NCBI GenBank assembly: GCA_016342685.1
Contig: JAEINU010000003.1
Coordinates: forward strand, 434,001 to 498,000
Direction: 5' to 3'
DNA: 64,000 nucleotides
Source of the DNA: Bacteroidales bacterium
Lineage (GTDB): Bacteria; Bacteroidota; Bacteroidia; Bacteroidales; UBA12077
In this document: positions 52,909 through 60,936 of the stretch, in pieces
How positions within the stretch are numbered: the stretch's first letter is position 1
Layout: each line of letters begins with the position of its first letter
Notes under the pieces: generated by a model
What the model saw: the letters and a program-made list of their open reading frames with translations, nothing else
Databases searched by the model: none
What the model was told of the DNA's origin: nothing
Program-made: the position numbers and the translations under genes

Positions 52909-53514
52909 ATGAAAAAACTTTCTCTTTGGTTAAATGTAGTTTTGATCGTGGCGGTAGCGGGAATCTATTTTTTACATTTTTCTGGAAATAAATCTTCAAA
53001 AACAGAAATAAATGTTGATGGTACAGAACAAGTAATAGATAGAGATTATGCAATTGCATATGTTGATATTGATACTTTAGTTTCTAATTATGATTTATTT
53101 ACTGATAGAAGAGATGAGTTAACTCAAAAGAAAAATGAATTAGAAGCTCAAATGCAAATAAAATCTGGCAGTTTTGAGAAGGAAGTTCAAACTTACAGAA
53201 ACAATCTAAGTAAAGGTTTAATTACAAGAGCTAAGGCTCAAATGGTGGAACAAGAATTAGGTCAGAAGCAACAAGAACTTTATACTGAAGGCGAAAATCT
53301 TCAAAGACAATTAGTTGAAGAAGAACAAGTAATGTATCGCCAGATATTAAATGAAGTAATGGATTATCTAAAAGAGTATAATAAAGATTATAACTATAAG
53401 TTTATTTTTAGTAATTCTTTTGGTGGTCAGTTGTTGTATACAGATGGCAGTCTAAATATTACTAAAGATGTTCTTGTTGGCTTGAACGAAAGTTACGCTA
53501 AGACCAAGGAATAA
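52909..53514 (+). CDS. OmpH/Skp-like periplasmic protein
   Basis: A 201-residue protein with one N-terminal membrane span (about residues 7-25) and a predicted coiled coil (about 65-150, QKKNELEAQMQIKSGSFEKEVQ region). The motif AIAYVDIDTLVSNYDLF at about residue 48 is the Skp/OmpH core. Skp-type chaperones hold outer-membrane proteins in the periplasm; this one seems membrane-tethered. The glycosyltransferase gene begins 8 bases after its stop. Confidence 0.85.
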   Translation: MKKLSLWLNVVLIVAVAGIYFLHFSGNKSSKTEINVDGTEQVIDRDYAIAYVDIDTLVSNYDLFTDRRDELTQKKNELEAQMQIKSGSFEKEVQTYRNNLSKGLITRAKAQMVEQELGQKQQELYTEGENLQRQLVEEEQVMYRQILNEVMDYLKEYNKDYNYKFIFSNSFGGQLLYTDGSLNITKDVLVGLNESYAKTKE

Positions 53515-53522
53515 ATATTCTT

Positions 53523-54788
53523 ATGGGTTTTGCCGATTTTTATTTTGAAAGACAGAAGAATTTTCAATTAAAAATTCAAGATGAAATCCAAGTTGATCTT
53601 AAGTTTGTTGTTGTAATTCCTTGTTTTAATGAGTTTAATTTGATAGAAACTCTTGACTCAATTCGAAATAGCAAAAGAATAAAATCTTCGATAGAAGTTA
53701 TTGTTGTAATAAATTCATCCGAAGAAACAGAACAAAAGATATTAGATCAAAATATAAAAACATATAACGAAGCGAAAAATTGGATTGCTCAGCATGAAAA
53801 TTCTTCGCTTCGTTTTTTTCTTCTCCTTGAAGATCATCTTCCCAAAAAGTTTGCAGGTGCAGGTTTATCCCGAAAAATTGGGATGGATCAGGCTGTTTCA
53901 AGATTTAATCAATTAGATATTGTTGATGGTGTTATTGTATCGATGGATGCAGATTCTAAAATAAGATCGAATTATTTTGAAGAACTAGAAAAGCATTTTC
54001 AGTCCCATTCAAAAACCAATGCAATTACTACTTATTTTGAACATCCCATTTATGGGGAAGAGTTCGATGTTCAAACTTACGAAGCGATCTCCACATATGA
54101 ACTTTATTTGCGTTATTATAAATTGGCCTTAGCTTATACTAAGTTTCCATATTCATATTATACAATAGGTTCTTGTTTTTCGGTAAATGTAAATGCTTAC
54201 GTAAAGCAAGGGGGAATGAACCGGAAACAGGCTGGAGAGGATTTCTATTTTTTACATAAAATATTTCCATTAGGAAATTGCTTTGAAATAAATACTACTT
54301 GTGTTTACCCATCATCTCGTATTTCGGATAGGGTTCCATTTGGAACTGGTCCAATGGTTAGAACAATAATTGAATCTGGAGATAAAGATTTCTTAACATA
54401 TAATTTTGACGTGTTTTTGGAGTTAAAAAGCTTCTTGTCGCTAGTAAATCAATTTTATAGAGTTGATTTTGGGAGTTTGGATTCTATACTGAATAGTTTA
54501 CCTGAATGTATAAAGGAGTTTCTTAAACAAAATAGAATATCAGAATCTATCGAAGAAATAAATAGGAATAGTTCAAATTTGAAGTCGTTTACTAAACGAT
54601 TCTATAATTGGTTTGATGCATTTCGTGTACTGAAGTTTATGAATTTTGCACATGACAAATATTTTGAAAAAAAGCCTTTGCTTCATGAGTGTGAAAAATT
54701 ACTTCAATTAATTTCAGAAAATGAAATTGTTGAAAAGAGCAACAGGAAATATTTAGAAATATTTAGGGGTTTAGAGCGTGCGTTTTAA
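53523..54788 (+). CDS. Family 2-like glycosyltransferase
   Basis: A 421-residue cytoplasmic protein. FVVVIPCFNEFNLIETLDSI is the GT-A entry; IVSMDADSKIRSNY supplies the DxD metal motif; KFAGAGLSRKIGMDQA and the central QAGEDFYFLHKIF (catalytic Asp context) complete a GT2 arrangement. It has no evident membrane spans. The acceptor and sugar are unknown. It overlaps the convergent DivIC gene by 4 bases. Confidence 0.8.
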   Translation: MGFADFYFERQKNFQLKIQDEIQVDLKFVVVIPCFNEFNLIETLDSIRNSKRIKSSIEVIVVINSSEETEQKILDQNIKTYNEAKNWIAQHENSSLRFFLLLEDHLPKKFAGAGLSRKIGMDQAVSRFNQLDIVDGVIVSMDADSKIRSNYFEELEKHFQSHSKTNAITTYFEHPIYGEEFDVQTYEAISTYELYLRYYKLALAYTKFPYSYYTIGSCFSVNVNAYVKQGGMNRKQAGEDFYFLHKIFPLGNCFEINTTCVYPSSRISDRVPFGTGPMVRTIIESGDKDFLTYNFDVFLELKSFLSLVNQFYRVDFGSLDSILNSLPECIKEFLKQNRISESIEEINRNSSNLKSFTKRFYNWFDAFRVLKFMNFAHDKYFEKKPLLHECEKLLQLISENEIVEKSNRKYLEIFRGLERAF

Positions 54789-55096
54789 TCTTCTTCCACA
54801 ATAACAAAGATATCTTCATTATCTTTTTTCATTAAATATTGTTCGCGAGCAAATTTTTCCAAGTTTTTATTGTTTGTTTTTAATTGTTCCAGACGTTTGG
54901 AGTCTTTATCGATACGTTCAATATAGTACTTTTTATCCTTTTCTAATTGGCGCAGATGATTTAGCTCTTTTGCACGGTCAATTAGGTTGTTACGATCGAA
55001 AAATAATAGCCATACAATAAAAATCAATATTGTAAGAATGAATTTATTCTTAACAAAGGGAAGTATTCTTTTCCATATTTTTAATGCAGTGCTCAT
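54785..55096 (-). CDS. FtsB/DivIC-family septum formation initiator
   Basis: A 103-residue protein: short cytoplasmic N-terminus, one membrane span (FILTILIFIVWLLFF), and a coiled coil (LIDRAKELNHLRQLEKDKKY). The ending KNLEKFAREQYLMKKDNEDIFVI is the DivIC signature. These proteins link FtsL/FtsQ in the divisome. The 3' end overlaps the glycosyltransferase gene. Confidence 0.9.
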   Translation of the reverse strand: MSTALKIWKRILPFVKNKFILTILIFIVWLLFFDRNNLIDRAKELNHLRQLEKDKKYYIERIDKDSKRLEQLKTNNKNLEKFAREQYLMKKDNEDIFVIVEED

Positions 55097-55219
55097 TGCG
55101 CAATATTAGTAGAAATTAGATTTTAAGCCAAAAATAGTGAATGCAAAGTATTAACAAATATTAGTTAAAAGTTAAAAGTTAAAAGTTGAAGGTTCTTAAA
55201 ATGTGAATAACTATAATAA

Positions 55220-55423
55220 TCATCCTCCACTTATCAAATGAAGTACAGTTACATTATCGCCATCCTTAACGAGAGAGTTGTCATATGAATCCTTTTTCAC
55301 TAATTCACTATTTACTTTAATAACCAACATCTTAAATGTAAAATTCTTGATCTTAAGTAATTCAGAAATAGTAATCTGGTTCTTATCAAATGATTCTGGT
55401 CTATTATTTAGAGTTATGTTCAT
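55220..55423 (-). CDS. thiS: ThiS/MoaD-like sulfur carrier protein
   Basis: A 67-residue ubiquitin-like carrier ending LHLISGG; the terminal Gly-Gly is adenylated by a ThiF/MoeB partner. It overlaps the end of the ThiF-like gene (TAATG), so the two are coupled. The same arrangement can serve thiamine synthesis or the molybdopterin/tungstopterin dithiolene. No thiamine genes are nearby, and a tungsten enzyme is transcribed divergently 1.2 kb away, so a W-cofactor role is plausible. Confidence 0.82.
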   Translation of the reverse strand: MNITLNNRPESFDKNQITISELLKIKNFTFKMLVIKVNSELVKKDSYDNSLVKDGDNVTVLHLISGG

Positions 55424-56007
55424 TATTCCATGCCTAATAAAATTTCTAAAACTGTATTTGCCTGCATATTTGCAACAACTCCTACTCTTGGCGCCAATGG
55501 AGGAGTATCATCTGAAACCTCAGATTTTTCGTCGCCGCAAATATATAAATTTTCAGATTGTCTAACGTTGATGGAATTACTTTCTCCATAACCAGCCATT
55601 CCCGAACCAATAATTATTGGTTTTTCAGGAAACTCTGTTAAGCAAGTTTCAATTAACATTTGTTTCATTTCAGCTAGATCAAAAGCTTCCACTATAATTT
55701 TGCAATCCTTATAAATATCAACAATATTATTTTCATTAAGTTTAATATCATATTCAACAATATCAATTTCAGGATCTATTCTTTTAATAGTATTCTTTAA
55801 TGCGATTACTTTTTTTTCTCCTAGTTGATCTCTAAAGAAATATTGGCGATTTAAGTTTGATTCATTTACTACATCAAAATCAGAAATAACGATTTTGCCT
55901 ACACCAACTCTAGCAAGAGCAACAGCGCAATTTGATCCTAAACCACCAGCGCCTGCAATGCCAACAGTATAATTTTTAAGTCTTGATTTTATTTCTTCAA
56001 ATGTCAT
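55423..56007 (-). CDS. thiF: ThiF/MoeB-like E1 enzyme (short form)
   Basis: A 194-residue E1-like adenylyltransferase from the ATG at 56007 (MTFEEIKSRLKNY). A longer frame to 56097 was rejected because its extra residues (VILSLSKY) come from a dispersed repeat. GIAGAGGLGSNCAVAL is the ATP loop, and DFDVVNESNLNRQYFF is the conserved E1 Asp/Arg segment. A C-terminal PPLAPRVGVVANMQANTVLE follows. No Cys-x2-Cys zinc pairs are seen. It partners with the adjacent ThiS-like carrier. Confidence 0.87.
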   Translation of the reverse strand: MTFEEIKSRLKNYTVGIAGAGGLGSNCAVALARVGVGKIVISDFDVVNESNLNRQYFFRDQLGEKKVIALKNTIKRIDPEIDIVEYDIKLNENNIVDIYKDCKIIVEAFDLAEMKQMLIETCLTEFPEKPIIIGSGMAGYGESNSINVRQSENLYICGDEKSEVSDDTPPLAPRVGVVANMQANTVLEILLGME

Positions 56008-56028
56008 AATCACAAATTTCTTAAAAAT

Positions 56029-56100
56029 ATATTTCGACAAACTCAATATGACATATTTTTTATAGATTGTCACACTGAGCTTGTTGAAGAGCGGCAATCT
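56029..56100. repeat. Inverted pair of dispersed hairpin repeats, locus 5
   Basis: Element A at 56029-56053 (ATAT arm, TTCGACAAACTCA loop, ATAT arm, TGACA) and a degenerate element B at 56068-56095 whose right arm has decayed (GAGCG instead of GTGTG). AGATTG/CAATCT flanks form an outer stem (56064-56100). Confidence 0.85.
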
Positions 56101-56106
56101 TTAAAC

Positions 56107-56808
56107 TTATTTATTATTCAAAAAAACTTTGTCCATAAATGGCAAAAACTGTTTTGTTCCACCACCATGATGAATGATTTTCATTGTATTTACATCATTT
56201 GGCTCAAAGATAGAACCAAACAGAAATTTAACATTACGATATTGAAACATCTCATTGTTTAAAATTGTTGATGGTCCTAAAGTGTATATATCGCAATTAT
56301 CTTTGGTAGCATTTATCAAATCTAAAAAAGTATTATTAAAAACAGAAGTTGATGATAAAATTAAAGCATCAGTTTTTGCAACTTCCTTTAATTGTTCCGA
56401 CATGTCGGATAGTTTTTCATCCTGAACAGCTTTGTCAAATATTTTTAAATCAATTTTCTCATTTTCAAATTTCTTAACCAAAGATTGAAAGAAACCAATC
56501 ATCACAATTGAATTGTATTTCTTAAAATCAATTTCATCAAAAATATCAATCTTTGTGTCGTATTTGTTCTGATAATTGAATGTGGCATTAAAATAAGCAT
56601 TCAAAACAATTCTATGTTGATTATTTTTTAAATCAGGAAATCTCAATTCGCGTTTATCAACATTAACATAGTTATTTAATGTTGCGCAAACTCCTAATTT
56701 TCCACTTTTTAGAATAATTGCAACATATTTTTCTCCACAAATAATATCTTTTATATTTTGGATATCAATTCCATATTTCTCGAAAAAATATTCAATAGGT
56801 TCCTGCAT
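56107..56808 (-). CDS. DUF4213/DUF364 protein (putative heavy-metal chelation family)
   Basis: A 233-residue protein. The first ~90 residues resemble the small N-terminal DUF4213 domain. The rest is the Rossmann-like DUF364 core, with VMIGFFQSLVKKF, TLGPSTILNNEMFQYRN and MKIIHHGGGTKQF. DUF364 proteins are proposed metal or cofactor chelators, and several sit near molybdenum/tungsten genes. It heads the minus-strand set with ThiF and ThiS, though 99 bases with repeats separate it from ThiF. It is divergent from the W enzyme. Confidence 0.82.
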   Translation of the reverse strand: MQEPIEYFFEKYGIDIQNIKDIICGEKYVAIILKSGKLGVCATLNNYVNVDKRELRFPDLKNNQHRIVLNAYFNATFNYQNKYDTKIDIFDEIDFKKYNSIVMIGFFQSLVKKFENEKIDLKIFDKAVQDEKLSDMSEQLKEVAKTDALILSSTSVFNNTFLDLINATKDNCDIYTLGPSTILNNEMFQYRNVKFLFGSIFEPNDVNTMKIIHHGGGTKQFLPFMDKVFLNNK

Positions 56809-56833
56809 GATATTTTAATTTAAAAATTGTTAA

Positions 56834-56865
56834 CAAATTTACGATTTATTATCTCATTTTATCAA
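56834..56865 (-). promoter_or_regulatory. Promoter of the DUF364 gene
   Basis: On the minus strand TTG (56865-56863), 21-bp spacer, TAAATTTG (56841-56834), both matching the consensus. The expected start point is about 20 bases before the ATG. Confidence 0.72.
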
Positions 56866-56902
56866 TGAATATAAATATGTTAAAATGCTCATATTCATAC
56901 AG

Positions 56903-57000
56903 GTAATAATAGAGGGGTGAACATTACCGATATGCATAACATAACATATTGATTTAAGTCATATTATACTTTTACAGCACATTATATTTTTATACTTTTG
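56903..57000 (+). promoter_or_regulatory. Promoter and possible operator of the tungsten enzyme gene
   Basis: TACTTTTG at 56993-57000 fits the -7 box. GGTAAT (56903-56908) and ATTACC (56924-56929) form an inverted repeat, and ATATG/CATAT flank 56932-56951. These could bind a ModE-like or other regulator, but no site model was tested. Confidence 0.4.
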
Positions 57001-57039
57001 AAATGCTAAAAATTGAAATAAACTTTAAGAAAAATAGAT

Positions 57040-59190
57040 ATGGATATTAACGAAATGAAAAAGAAGCATAAACTGCTTAAGGAATATACGTATGATATTA
57101 CTCCTTTAGACAGAGGAACTACGGATAAAACATTGTATGTTAACGTGTCTGATAATGTAATTAAAGAGAAAGCTGTTACACCTTTAATGAAAGAGAAATT
57201 TATTGGAGGTAAAGGTTATGGTTTAAAAATGCTATGGGATGCTACAACACCTAAAACAAAATGGAATGATCCTGATAATGAGATTATTATTACTCCAGGA
57301 CCTGTAAGTGGTATTACACAATATTCAGGAGCAGGTAAATCACTTATTGTTTCTATTTCTCCTACCGATTTCGTTATGGATAGTAATGTTGGTGGTTATT
57401 TTGGTCCTTTTTTAAAATTTTCAGGTTTTGATGCTTTGGAATTACAAGGGAAAGCTGAAAATGATGTAATAATCTTTATCGATGGTGTAAACGGTAAAGT
57501 TGAAATTTTCGAGGCTCCTGAAGAAAATGTTGATAGCCATATATTAGCAGAACAACTTACAGAAATGTATGCTGATGATGAAAAAGACATGAAAAATATT
57601 TCTGTGGTTTCTTCAGGTAAAGCTGCTGAAAATTCATTAATAGGAATGCTTAATGTTAGTTTCTATGATACTAAAAAGAAAGAAATTCGTTTAAAGCAAG
57701 CCGGTAGAGGTGGTCTAGGTACTGTTTTTAGAGATAAAAAAATTAAGGCCGTTGTTGCAAAAGTTTCTGGTGTTAAAGGAAATGCTAATAATGTTTTTGA
57801 TATGGACGCTATTAGAGAAAGAGGGAAGAGGTTTAATAAAGAGATGAAAGACCTTGACGAAGAACAATGCGAAATGAGAACTAAAGGTACAGCTCACCTT
57901 GTTGAGATTATGAACGATTATGACTTATTACCGGTTAATAATTACAAGTATGGTAGTCATAAAGATATTGATAAAATTCATTCTGAGGTTTGGAAATCTA
58001 GATTTTCACAAGGTACTTCCGATGGATGTTGGATTGGTTGCTCAATGGGTTGTGCTAAGGGTGTTCAGAACTTCAAATTACAAACAGGACCTTACAAAGG
58101 ACAGGAAGTAATTGTTGATGGACCTGAATATGAGAATGCTGGTGGTTTAGGTGCAAATGGTGGTATTTTTGATGCTGATTATATTATTGAAGCAAACTTT
58201 TATTGCGATACATACGGTATATGTACTATTTCATGGGGAACACTTGTTGCTTTCATAATGGAATGTTACGAAAATGGTATTATTAACAAAGAAATTACCG
58301 GAGGCTTAGAACTTAACTTTGGTGCTAAAGAAGCAGCACTTGAATTAATCCATCAATTAGCATCTGGTGAGGGTTTTGGAAAAATTGCAGGTTTAGGTAT
58401 TGCCAAAATGAAAGATTATTTTGTTGAGAACTATGGTGCTGACAGAGCTTTTCTTGATGATATTGGAATGGTAAATAAAAACTTGGAATATTCTGAGTAT
58501 GTTTCAAAAGAATCATTAGCTCAGCAAGGTGGTTTTGCAATGACAAATAAAGGACCACAGCACGATGAGGCTTGGTTAATTTTTATGGATATGGTTAATA
58601 ACCAAATTCCTACATTTGAGAAAAAAGCTGAAGCTTTACATTATTTCCCTATGTTCCGTACATGGTTTGGCTTAGTTGGTTTATGTAAATTACCTTGGAA
58701 CGATGTAGAACCAGTGGATAATGCAGAAACAGATGAACCTGCAAAAGTACCTGAGCATGTAGATAATTACGTAACTATTTACAAAGCAGTTACAGGAAAA
58801 GAATTTGATAAGAACAGAATGATTGAAGATTCGGAACGTGTTTATAATTTCCAACGTATCTTTAATATCCGTAGAGGTTATGGTCTTCGTAAACATGATG
58901 CTCAGCCATATAGAGCTGCTGGCCCTGTTACTGTTGAGGAATACGAATCAAGAGTAGAACGTTACGATAAACTGATGAAAGAAATAATTGGCATTGATCC
59001 AAAAGGGAAATCTTCTGAGGAAAAAGTGGCTATTACAAGAGAATATCGCGAAGGTCAGTACGAAAAACTTCTTGATGCTGTATATAAGCGCAGAGGTTGG
59101 AATCAAAATGGCGTTCCTACAATTGAACACTTACAAAAAATTGGAATGGATCTTCCTGAAGTTATGGAAGTAATAAAAGATAAACAATAG
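57040..59190 (+). CDS. aor: Tungsten-type aldehyde:ferredoxin oxidoreductase
   Basis: A 716-residue AOR-family enzyme with the W-bispterin cofactor and one [4Fe-4S] cluster. GPVSGITQYSGAGKSLIVSI and NVGGYFGPFLKFSGFDAL are the N-terminal pterin domain; RGGLGTVFRDKKIKAVV follows. Cluster ligands appear as Cys330, Cys334 and Cys338 (CWIGCSMGC, spacing x3-x3 rather than the x2-x3 of the Pyrococcus enzyme), with Cys549 in GLCKLPW. It is cytoplasmic and probably oxidises an aldehyde, or reduces an acid, with ferredoxin. It is monocistronic, divergent from the ThiS/ThiF/DUF364 genes. Confidence 0.9.
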   Translation: MDINEMKKKHKLLKEYTYDITPLDRGTTDKTLYVNVSDNVIKEKAVTPLMKEKFIGGKGYGLKMLWDATTPKTKWNDPDNEIIITPGPVSGITQYSGAGKSLIVSISPTDFVMDSNVGGYFGPFLKFSGFDALELQGKAENDVIIFIDGVNGKVEIFEAPEENVDSHILAEQLTEMYADDEKDMKNISVVSSGKAAENSLIGMLNVSFYDTKKKEIRLKQAGRGGLGTVFRDKKIKAVVAKVSGVKGNANNVFDMDAIRERGKRFNKEMKDLDEEQCEMRTKGTAHLVEIMNDYDLLPVNNYKYGSHKDIDKIHSEVWKSRFSQGTSDGCWIGCSMGCAKGVQNFKLQTGPYKGQEVIVDGPEYENAGGLGANGGIFDADYIIEANFYCDTYGICTISWGTLVAFIMECYENGIINKEITGGLELNFGAKEAALELIHQLASGEGFGKIAGLGIAKMKDYFVENYGADRAFLDDIGMVNKNLEYSEYVSKESLAQQGGFAMTNKGPQHDEAWLIFMDMVNNQIPTFEKKAEALHYFPMFRTWFGLVGLCKLPWNDVEPVDNAETDEPAKVPEHVDNYVTIYKAVTGKEFDKNRMIEDSERVYNFQRIFNIRRGYGLRKHDAQPYRAAGPVTVEEYESRVERYDKLMKEIIGIDPKGKSSEEKVAITREYREGQYEKLLDAVYKRRGWNQNGVPTIEHLQKIGMDLPEVMEVIKDKQ

Positions 59191-59209
59191 AAATCTTTAA
59201 TATAAATAG

Positions 59210-59239
59210 AAAGCCTGACAATATTGTCAGGCTTTTTTA
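59210..59239 (+). terminator. AOR terminator
   Basis: AAGCCTGACAAT pairs with ATTGTCAGGCTT (12-bp perfect stem), then TTTT. It lies 20 bases after the stop. Confidence 0.93.
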
Positions 59240-59258
59240 TTTTATGGTCTTATATAAT

Positions 59259-59858
59259 TTATTTTATTAGTTCATTAATCGATAGCTGTTTAATTCCTTT
59301 TTCCATCAATTTACTCAGGATTTTTTCTTTATTTTTCTCAGATTTTCCAATAATCGCTTCTGGAACAAAATACATATTGTAGCCAAGATCATTTCCACCA
59401 ATTAGACTTTCCTTAACGCACCATTCAGCCATTAAACCTATTATTACTACATCTTTAAAGTTATTCTTTTGTAAAAAATCTGTTAATTCCTTTTCCGCAA
59501 ATGCATTTTTGTCATGTTTAAGTACAATGTTATTATTCACTACGTTTAATCGATTGTCTAATTCCATTCCTAATGTATCTACGCCTGCACTAAAACCTTT
59601 TAGTGTTAAATAAAGTACTTTATGCAGAGTTTTAATATACACGATATTATCAGAATCAGTTTTTTCTATAATTGAATTTATATTTTCAATTAATTCCTGA
59701 GAAGGTATTTTTGAATTTAGAGTACTATAGTTTTGCACATCTAGTACTATTATGCACTTATCTTTAATGTTGGCATTATTCTGGGAATAAGCGCTTATGC
59801 TAATCAAAAATAACATGACTATTAAAAATATACTGGCTTGTATTGATTTCTTCTTCAT
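59259..59858 (-). CDS. Exported isochorismatase-like cysteine hydrolase
   Basis: A 199-residue protein with the isochorismatase catalytic set: Asp in IIVLDVQNYS, Lys in HDKNAFAEKEL and Cys in MAEWCVKESLIGG. Members hydrolyse isochorismate, nicotinamide or other amides. Unusually for this family, it begins with a signal peptide (about residues 1-25, ending SAYSQ), so it should act in the periplasm or at the surface. It is a single gene. The substrate is unknown. Confidence 0.83.
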   Translation of the reverse strand: MKKKSIQASIFLIVMLFLISISAYSQNNANIKDKCIIVLDVQNYSTLNSKIPSQELIENINSIIEKTDSDNIVYIKTLHKVLYLTLKGFSAGVDTLGMELDNRLNVVNNNIVLKHDKNAFAEKELTDFLQKNNFKDVVIIGLMAEWCVKESLIGGNDLGYNMYFVPEAIIGKSEKNKEKILSKLMEKGIKQLSINELIK

Positions 59859-60403
59859 ATTTTTATGGTTTAGTAATTTTAATATAAGTTATAATTCATG
59901 TCGCGATTTTTAATAAGATACTGATAAATAATAAATTGACACTTCTTGGTATACTACAATTGTGCCATAAACACAAAGGTCATAAAATCAACAGTTTATA
60001 GCGAGGTGAGTTCTTGATGCTCGGCAGATTGTATTGGTATAGAACGATTAATGTTCAATAATGGACATTCAAAAATGAGAGAATAGTTTATACGTTTAAT
60101 ATCTGTGATTTCTTCGCTTGATTTTAAGTATGATATTATTGTTTCTAAAATCATTAATGAATCAACAATAGGAATTGAATTTGAAGAAATATATGGATTT
60201 AAGAAAGACGGCGAATCTTATTCGTGGAATCCAGAAATAAGAAAATAGTATAAAGAAACGAGCTTACATAAAGGTTCGTTTTTAATTAAGTCCAAATTAA
60301 ACCTCTCAAGTAAATTGTGGTCTTAACAATTGTGAAATAATTAACATATACCTAATGTATGGTATTGTATGATTTAATATAGCGTTTTATTTTTGTCCAC
60401 AGA
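59859..60403. other. Gene-poor interval with a possible gene remnant
   Basis: 545 bases. A 47-codon frame at 60105-60248 (from GTG, with IGIEFEEIYGFKKDGESYSW near the end) looks protein-like but has no good start or known family, so it may be the tail of a decayed gene. The rest holds the promoter of the next operon. No repeat, RNA gene or insertion element was recognised. Confidence 0.4.
60365..60395 (+). promoter_or_regulatory. Promoter of the His-rich protein / TonB receptor operon
   Basis: TTG at 60365-60367, 20-bp spacer, TATTTTTG at 60388-60395. The start codon follows at 60404, so the transcript would be nearly leaderless. Confidence 0.55.
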
Positions 60404-60775
60404 ATGAAGAATAGATATTCACATATAAAAAAAGGAATTGTAACATCAATATTTTTGATAATACTTGGTGGTATAATCTTTAATTCTACATTCTTCCTTC
60501 ATGCGCATAAAACAGCGTGTGGTCAGATCGTTTTTCATGCACATCCATTTAGTAAAACAGCTGATTCTGAAAATTCAGCTCCAACGCATGAACATAATAA
60601 GTTTGAACTCGATCATTATAGTTCATTCGGTTATTATACATTTTTCCACGAATTTATAAATTTAGAATTTAGGGTTGATACTGCACTGGAAATTTTAAGT
60701 AAGCCATGTTTAAATACTAGTAAAGATATCTACCGGTTTTTTGCGACAAGAGGGCCTCCAAATACAATTTCTTAA
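60404..60775 (+). CDS. Small His-rich exported protein upstream of a TonB receptor
   Basis: A 123-residue protein with one N-terminal hydrophobic span (about residues 11-32). The outside part is rich in His, many in pairs: FLHAHKTAC, IVFHAHPFSK, PTHEHNK, FFHEF. Similar small His-rich proteins precede metal-related TonB receptors in Bacteroidota, so a metal-sensing or metal-binding role is likely, but no named family was recognised. The receptor starts 161 bases later. Confidence 0.6.
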   Translation: MKNRYSHIKKGIVTSIFLIILGGIIFNSTFFLHAHKTACGQIVFHAHPFSKTADSENSAPTHEHNKFELDHYSSFGYYTFFHEFINLEFRVDTALEILSKPCLNTSKDIYRFFATRGPPNTIS

Positions 60776-60936
60776 TATTTCTTTTCAATATTTCATATTG
60801 AACTACTAACACAACATATTAATAATTTGATTCTTACTTTGCTACTTATAATTAGCAGAATAGATTAAAGATTTAATTGCGTGTGCAATTTTGCCTACAA
60901 ATCATAGATTTTAAAAAATAGAAAATATTTATACCA

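Noticed and set aside
56008-56097. N-terminal extension of the ThiF-like protein (reading includes VILSLSKY)
   Set aside because: The extra residues are a translation of dispersed repeat element A; the E1 domain begins at the ATG at 56007.
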